Shown piece after piece: positions 59,738-64,000 of a DNA stretch of 64,000 bases; within the stretch, counting starts at the first letter, position 1; every line of letters starts with the position of its first letter. The stretch covers positions 124,001 to 188,000 of the forward strand of contig CAVUES010000003.1 of assembly GCA_963740555.1 (NCBI GenBank), in the 5' to 3' direction. Under the pieces are notes generated by a model. It was not told the DNA's origin, did no database searches, and worked only from the letters and a program-made list of their open reading frames with translations. The position numbers were made by a program, and so were the translations under genes. The DNA comes from Mayfieldus sp963740555 (GTDB lineage: Bacteria > Actinomycetota > Thermoleophilia > Solirubrobacterales > 70-9).

Positions 59738-60289
59738 TTGCTAATCGGCGCCCCTAGCGAACTTCACGAGGCCGGCGCCGTGCCCGGCGCAGGAACCTTC
59801 TCCTGCGCCGACTGCGGCTCACAGGTCTCGCTCGAAGCTCAGGACGAGATTCCAGAGTGTCCCCGCTGCGGAAGTGAGAGCTTCCGCCGCGCGTCGATCT
59901 TCGAGAGCGGCGGCGACCAACCCACCACGACCGAGTTTCCGGTCGCCGCGCAACCGTCGGCGCCAGCCTGGCTCGAGGCCGCGCGGGACGCCCTCGACGC
60001 ACCCGGTCGCTATCTCGTCTTCCAGGACGACGAGCTTGCGGTCTTCCCGCTCGAGCGCGGCTGGACCAGGATCGGTCGCAGCGTCGCAGCGGACATTCGG
60101 CTCGACGACCCGACGGTCTCGCGCCGTCACGCCCTGATCGTCTGGGAAGGACAAAAGCCCCTGCGCGTTCTCGACGACCGAAGCCTCAACGGCCTGTTCG
60201 TGAACGGAGAGACGGTCGACTGGGGCAGGCTGCTGGACGGCGACGAGCTGACGATCGGTCGCTATCACCTCTACGTGATCGAGATCTGA
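59738..60289 (+). CDS. Zinc-ribbon plus FHA-domain protein
   Basis: 183 residues from TTG 59738, preceded by GGAGAG. Zinc ribbon at about 22-48 (SCADCGSQ, ECPRCGSE), a linker, then an FHA domain (about 95-180) with WTRIGRSVAADIRLDDPTVSRRHALI and SLNGLFVNGE: the Arg, Ser and Asn that bind phosphothreonine are present. It would read Ser/Thr-kinase signals; no kinase is in the window. The large coiled-coil gene follows 90 nt later. Confidence 0.85.
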   Translation: MLIGAPSELHEAGAVPGAGTFSCADCGSQVSLEAQDEIPECPRCGSESFRRASIFESGGDQPTTTEFPVAAQPSAPAWLEAARDALDAPGRYLVFQDDELAVFPLERGWTRIGRSVAADIRLDDPTVSRRHALIVWEGQKPLRVLDDRSLNGLFVNGETVDWGRLLDGDELTIGRYHLYVIEI

Positions 60290-60379
60290 ACGGCACAGTG
60301 AGCGGGGTTTGACTCTTTCCGCTCCGCGCGGGCATAGCATTCGCTAATCGCTGGCGGCCTCGAAAGCCCGGACCCGAAA

Positions 60380-62704
60380 TTGGCCCACGACGACGAGCAG
60401 CCCACCGAGCAGAAGTCGGGCTCTGACAAGGCTCCGTCGGCTCCCCCACCCTTCGCGTCTCGAACGAGCAACGAGCCTCCCCAGGAGACGAAGAGCGCGA
60501 CGCCGTCGCAGGCGGCAGGAGCGCCCGATCTGCCCGCCGATTCGCCGTTCGAGGACGCGCGACGCCAGCTCCGGGTGCAGGCCGAGCAGGCGCGGTCGGA
60601 CGTCCAGCAGCTGCTGCTGAGCGAGAACGAGCGCCTTCGCCATGAGCTTTCGACCGCCGTCGAGGGGCTGGAAGAGAAGCTCCACGAAGCCGTTCGAAGC
60701 CAGGTCGCCGGTGAGATCGAGCGCATCCAGGCGGGCGCGGATCAGGTCGCGGCGCAGGTGAAGGCAACGGCGGAAGAGAGCGCGGCGCACGTGATGGTGG
60801 TCGCGGACAAGATGGCGGCCGAGGTCAAGTCCTCGACCAAGGCAGCCACCGAGCACGCCTCCGCCGAGGCCAAGCACCGGGCCGAGCAGGCGGCCGTCGA
60901 GGCGACCCAGGCGGAGGTGGCGCGGACCGCGAGGCAGATGCAAGCCGAGCTCGAGCAGAGACTTGTCGCGCGCGTCGACGCCCAGCTTGCACAGCGCTCC
61001 GCCGACGCGACCGAGGGCCTCGAGCAGCAGCTGTCGGCGGCGCTGCCGCACCTCGAACAGCGCCTTCTGGAGACGATCGAGGCCCGGACCGCCAAGGAGA
61101 TAACGCGCATCCGCGCCCAGGCTGAGCAGACCGACAACCAGATTCGGGCCCGAGTCGAGGAGACCGTCGGCCAAATACGCGCCGGGGCCGAGGAGACGGT
61201 GGATCAGATCCAGGCCGCCGCCGAGCAGCGGCTGGCCGGTGCCGAAGACCGCCTCCAAGCGAAGGTCGACAGTCAGATCGGCGAGGCGACTGACGCCGAG
61301 GTCGCGAAGGCGATGCCAAGGCTGCACGGCCAGCTCGAGCATGCCCTGGGAACGCGGCTGGACGCGAAGCTCTCCCAAAGCGCCGAGGCGATAAGCGAGT
61401 CGCTGAAGGGAGAGCTGAATTCCGCGATCCACGTGATCGAGCAACGGCTCGAGAAGGCATCCAGCGCGCGAGCGCAGGGAGAGATCGAGCGCATCGGCAA
61501 GGAGGTCGCGCAGACGCTGACCGCCGCCGAAGAGCAACTGGGGACGAGAATCGACGAGCGCACGGCCGAGGCCAGCAAGTCGGAGGTCGGGCGAGCGGCG
61601 TCGCAGCTGCATGCCGAGCTGGAGCAAACCCTCAGCGCGCGTTTGGAGACGAAGCTCGCAGAGACAAGTGGCGCGACCGCAAGCTCGCTGCAGGCAGAGC
61701 TCAAGGCAGCGACCGATGGGCTCGAGAAGCGTCTCCGGGAGACGTCCGGGGCGCGGACAGAAGCCGCTGTGAAGCAGATCCAGTCGACAGCCGAGGAGCA
61801 GATCGGCGCCGCCGAGCAGCGTCTCGCCGCCGCCGTGGAGGAGCAAACCGCATCCGCGACCGAGGCCGAGGTGGCAAGGGCGACGCCGTCGATGCAGGCC
61901 CAGCTCGAGCGCCTGCTGACCGCCCGCCTCGATGCCCAACTGAAGGAGAGCAGTAGCGCGGCGCACGAGGAGCTCGCGAGGCAGATCAGTGAGCAGGCCT
62001 CCTCAGCACAGCAGCAGCTCGAGAGACAGGCTCAGGAGCAACTCGACCGCACTCTCGACGAAGCTGCGGCGCGGCTGCGAGACGAGAGCGAGCAGCAGCT
62101 GAAGCAGAGCACCGGCGACCTCGTGAGAGGAGCCCTGGCACAACTGCGCTCGGCGAGCGAAGCCGCCGCCAAGGAGGCGGACGAACGGATTCGCGACACG
62201 ATCGAGGAAAACGCGCGCGGGGCCGAGCAACGGATCATCGGATCGGTCAAAGCGGCGACCGTTGACATCGGCGAAGAGGCGAAGGCGGCGCTCGACGGGG
62301 AGGCCGAGACGCTGCGCACCAACCTCGCGAAGTCCACCGAGGCGGCTGCTGCCCAGGTCCTGCAGGAGGGCCGCAAGATGGCGGCTGCGCTGACCGAGCA
62401 GGAGAAGAGGGCAGCCGAGAAGCTGTCCCGCAAGGCGATGCGCCGTGACCGTCGCGAGGAGCGGGAGGAGAAGGAGATCGCTCAGGGACAGGTCAACGAG
62501 GCGGTGACGGCGCTACGGGCCGAGACCGAGCGCCAGCGCGCCGAGATGGCGCGTCAGGCGGCCGAGGCGCAGCAGCGCCTCAACCAGGCTGCCGAGCAGG
62601 CGATTCGCGAGGGCACCGCCAAGGTGCGCACCGACACCGAGCATCTGCTCGACGAGCTGCTGCGCGACATCCGGGCGATCGGCGAGCAGTCGGCGACCGG
62701 CTGA
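60380..62704 (+). CDS. Large repeat-built coiled-coil protein
   Basis: 774 residues from TTG 60380. After an acidic, Pro-rich start (about 1-60) the whole protein is Ala/Glu/Gln-rich coiled coil. A block of the type EVAR-A-LQAELEQ-L-ARLDAKL recurs at nucleotides 60911, 61295, 61580 and 61865: two exact 95-residue periods (285 bp) and one of 128 residues, the extra 33 being an insert of three 11-residue turns (EETVGQIRAGAEETVDQIQ). No membrane helix or signal peptide. Probably a long rod, scaffold or cytoskeletal protein. FHA neighbour suggests a phospho-regulated assembly. The 540-codon antisense frame is a composition artefact. Confidence 0.8.
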   Translation: MAHDDEQPTEQKSGSDKAPSAPPPFASRTSNEPPQETKSATPSQAAGAPDLPADSPFEDARRQLRVQAEQARSDVQQLLLSENERLRHELSTAVEGLEEKLHEAVRSQVAGEIERIQAGADQVAAQVKATAEESAAHVMVVADKMAAEVKSSTKAATEHASAEAKHRAEQAAVEATQAEVARTARQMQAELEQRLVARVDAQLAQRSADATEGLEQQLSAALPHLEQRLLETIEARTAKEITRIRAQAEQTDNQIRARVEETVGQIRAGAEETVDQIQAAAEQRLAGAEDRLQAKVDSQIGEATDAEVAKAMPRLHGQLEHALGTRLDAKLSQSAEAISESLKGELNSAIHVIEQRLEKASSARAQGEIERIGKEVAQTLTAAEEQLGTRIDERTAEASKSEVGRAASQLHAELEQTLSARLETKLAETSGATASSLQAELKAATDGLEKRLRETSGARTEAAVKQIQSTAEEQIGAAEQRLAAAVEEQTASATEAEVARATPSMQAQLERLLTARLDAQLKESSSAAHEELARQISEQASSAQQQLERQAQEQLDRTLDEAAARLRDESEQQLKQSTGDLVRGALAQLRSASEAAAKEADERIRDTIEENARGAEQRIIGSVKAATVDIGEEAKAALDGEAETLRTNLAKSTEAAAAQVLQEGRKMAAALTEQEKRAAEKLSRKAMRRDRREEREEKEIAQGQVNEAVTALRAETERQRAEMARQAAEAQQRLNQAAEQAIREGTAKVRTDTEHLLDELLRDIRAIGEQSATG

Positions 62705-62719
62705 GCCGACCCTCCTCAG

Positions 62720-64000
62720 CTACTCGGTCGAGATGCTCGGGTCGGCCTGGACCCTGTGGGGGACGATTTGGAGGAAGTGATCGCGCGGCCGGGACGCCAG
62801 CTCGAGTGCGCGCTCGGCCTCCGATTCCTGCCCGCTGATCCGAAGCTCCTCGGCGTAGTGGCCGAGCAGATCGTCGAGGTCGAGTTGACCCTCGGCGTCC
62901 AGCTCCTCGAGCTCGACCATGGCCCCCTCGCCGAGCCGCCGCTCGATCGCGTCGCGGTCGATGCCAAACGCGTTGACCCGGACGTAGACCCGCCCGCCAG
63001 TCATCCCGGCGCAGGCCCAGGGGCCGATGTCGCCGAGCACCACGGCCCGGCCAGAGGTCATGTACTCGAAGGCGAATCCCTTCGCGTTGGCGCGGTCGAC
63101 GATGCAACCGCGCGCGTCGTCGATCGACTCCGCCGGCTCGCCACCGAGCACGATGTCCGCCCCCGACAGCCGGATGCAGAAGCGCGAGTCGGCCGAGCCC
63201 TGCACGAACAGGCGCCCGCGCTGGGCGCCATAGGCGAAAGACTTTCCAACCGAGCCGTTCACCCGCTCGCCCTTCGCCCCCTTGCCCTTCAAGATCGAGA
63301 CCGTCCCGCCCAGCATCCCCTTGCCGACGCCGTCCTGGGCGCCGCCCTCGACCCGGCAGACGACGCCGTAAGCGTTGAACGCTCCAAATCCCTGGCCGGC
63401 GACCGAGCCACCGTTGAAGCTCAGCTCTGCCAGCACGTCGTCGGATGACTCGGGGCCGCCGTCGAAGATGCGGGCCCGCGATATCGCCCCGGAGAGCTCG
63501 GTTCCCAGCACGCGGTCGCTGGCGTCGGTTGGGCGCGGGAACTCCTGGTGGATGGTCTTGCCCGAGCAGACATCCTGGGCGAGAGCGGCGATCTGTGTCG
63601 AGGCCTCCTTGGCCTGCATGCGGATCGGCCGCGCGACCACGAGGCCCGCCTCGGCCCGCGCCTCGGCCATCACCTCCTCGGCCATAGGAAGGTCGATCGG
63701 CTCGAGGTCGAGGTACTCCTCGAGGGGCGTGATCAGCTCCGCGAGGTCGAGCCGCTCCTGGTGGGAAATCTGCTCCAGCAGGTCGTAGCGGCCGACCAGG
63801 TCCTGGGCCCGTTCGTAGCCCAGGGACGCGACGACCTCCTTGACCTCCTCGCCCATCGCGGCGAAGAAGCGGGCGCAGTTGTCCGCCGCCGTGTCGACCG
63901 CCTGCGGGGTGAACTTCTTCAGCCCGTGCTCCTGCGCCTGCTCGGTGGTCTCGATCTGGGTCGCGATCCCGACGTGGCAGGTGTCGAGCTGGCAGCCGCG
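62720..64000 (-). CDS. gltB: Glutamate synthase large subunit, C-terminal part
   Basis: Open to the right edge; 426 residues of the C-terminal end. The visible start has CQLDTCHVGIATQ, the cysteine motif of the [3Fe-4S] cluster, followed by the end of the FMN domain (AADNCARFFAAMGEEV). The GXGXG structural domain covers about the last 270 residues (GGSVAGQGFGAFNAYG, GGTVSILKGKGAKGERVNGS, MTGGRVYVRVNAFGID). Makes glutamate from glutamine and 2-oxoglutarate; another Fe-S client. The small subunit gltD is not in view and is not directly downstream, since the next gene is on the opposite strand. Confidence 0.93.
   Translation of the reverse strand, partial: RGCQLDTCHVGIATQIETTEQAQEHGLKKFTPQAVDTAADNCARFFAAMGEEVKEVVASLGYERAQDLVGRYDLLEQISHQERLDLAELITPLEEYLDLEPIDLPMAEEVMAEARAEAGLVVARPIRMQAKEASTQIAALAQDVCSGKTIHQEFPRPTDASDRVLGTELSGAISRARIFDGGPESSDDVLAELSFNGGSVAGQGFGAFNAYGVVCRVEGGAQDGVGKGMLGGTVSILKGKGAKGERVNGSVGKSFAYGAQRGRLFVQGSADSRFCIRLSGADIVLGGEPAESIDDARGCIVDRANAKGFAFEYMTSGRAVVLGDIGPWACAGMTGGRVYVRVNAFGIDRDAIERRLGEGAMVELEELDAEGQLDLDDLLGHYAEELRISGQESEAERALELASRPRDHFLQIVPHRVQADPSISTE

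Noticed and set aside
60911..61900. CRISPR-like periodicity
   Set aside because: The 285-bp period is coding repetition of a coiled coil; units are long and diverged, with no spacers.
60344..61966. 540-codon minus-strand frame that looks like a leucine-rich repeat protein
   Set aside because: It mirrors the repeated coiled-coil gene on the other strand; periodic Leu arises from CAG/GAG codons read backward.

Overview
The window is a GC-rich bacterial chromosome segment with dense coding and frequent 1-11 nt gene overlaps. The gene content (CysO/CysM/Mec-type cysteine biosynthesis, a SufBCDSU-Rieske iron-sulfur system, a BTAD-ATPase regulator, actinobacterial-type PadR and HxlR regulators, WS/DGAT wax-ester synthase, MarP-like protease, TANNNT -10 boxes set for leaderless starts) points to Actinomycetota. 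A deep lineage such as Thermoleophilia/Solirubrobacterales is my best guess, but this is inference and not proven by a marker gene. No intact rRNA, tRNA or CRISPR array was seen.

Layout. 0-3 kb: minus-strand sulfur cluster cysM, a queuosine-salvage-like gene, a JAMM peptidase (mec-like) and a zinc-ribbon protein. 3-5.5 kb: polar amino-acid ABC transporter (binding protein, permease, ATPase). 5.5-11.3 kb: polyprenyl glycosylphosphotransferase translationally coupled to an LPFTG surface protein and a small zinc-ligand protein, facing a 1207-residue BTAD/ATPase regulator. 11.3-12.8 kb: cysO and a rhodanese-ThiF activating enzyme, the partners of the cysM/mec cluster. 13-16.7 kb: HtpX, a two-component system with a PRC-barrel gene inside it, and a GNAT protein. 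16.7-23.8 kb: Fe-S assembly in two plus-strand transcription units (rrf2-sufC-sufS-sufU and Rieske-sufB-sufD) that share an operator-like sequence; sufT lies apart at 41 kb. 23.8-28.2 kb: a minus-strand membrane/cupredoxin operon of unknown role with one frameshifted member and a phoX fragment. 29-33.3 kb: MoxR-DUF58-transglutaminase operon. 33.4-39.2 kb: ispH, wax-ester synthase, DMT transporter, and a V4R-like/GAF/GGDEF cyclase.

39.2-41.0 kb is a small accessory island bounded by a perfect 41-bp direct repeat of the sufT 3' end. It carries two cargo genes, a tRNA 3'-end relic and decayed ORFs. 41-46 kb: sufT, fxsA, a HAD phosphatase, a GT39-type glycosyltransferase and arsC. 46.2-52.8 kb: an AddB/AddA-type helicase-nuclease pair linked by a 21-codon ORF. 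52.9-60.3 kb: PadR and HxlR regulators, MarP-like protease divergent from a penicillin-binding protein, a 199-bp terminal-inverted-repeat element, a lipoprotein, SRPBCC, zinc-ribbon and FHA proteins. 60.4-62.7 kb: a 774-residue repeat-built coiled-coil protein. The window ends inside gltB (glutamate synthase large subunit).

How the genes work together: CysO is probably trimmed by the JAMM peptidase, thiocarboxylated by the MoeZ-like enzyme, used by CysM as the sulfide donor for O-phosphoserine, and released as cysteine by the JAMM peptidase. Cysteine then feeds SufS/SufU and SufBCD. The two cysteine loci share a 12-bp palindromic core at their promoters, and the two Suf units share a different one, so both pathways look like small regulons visible inside this window.
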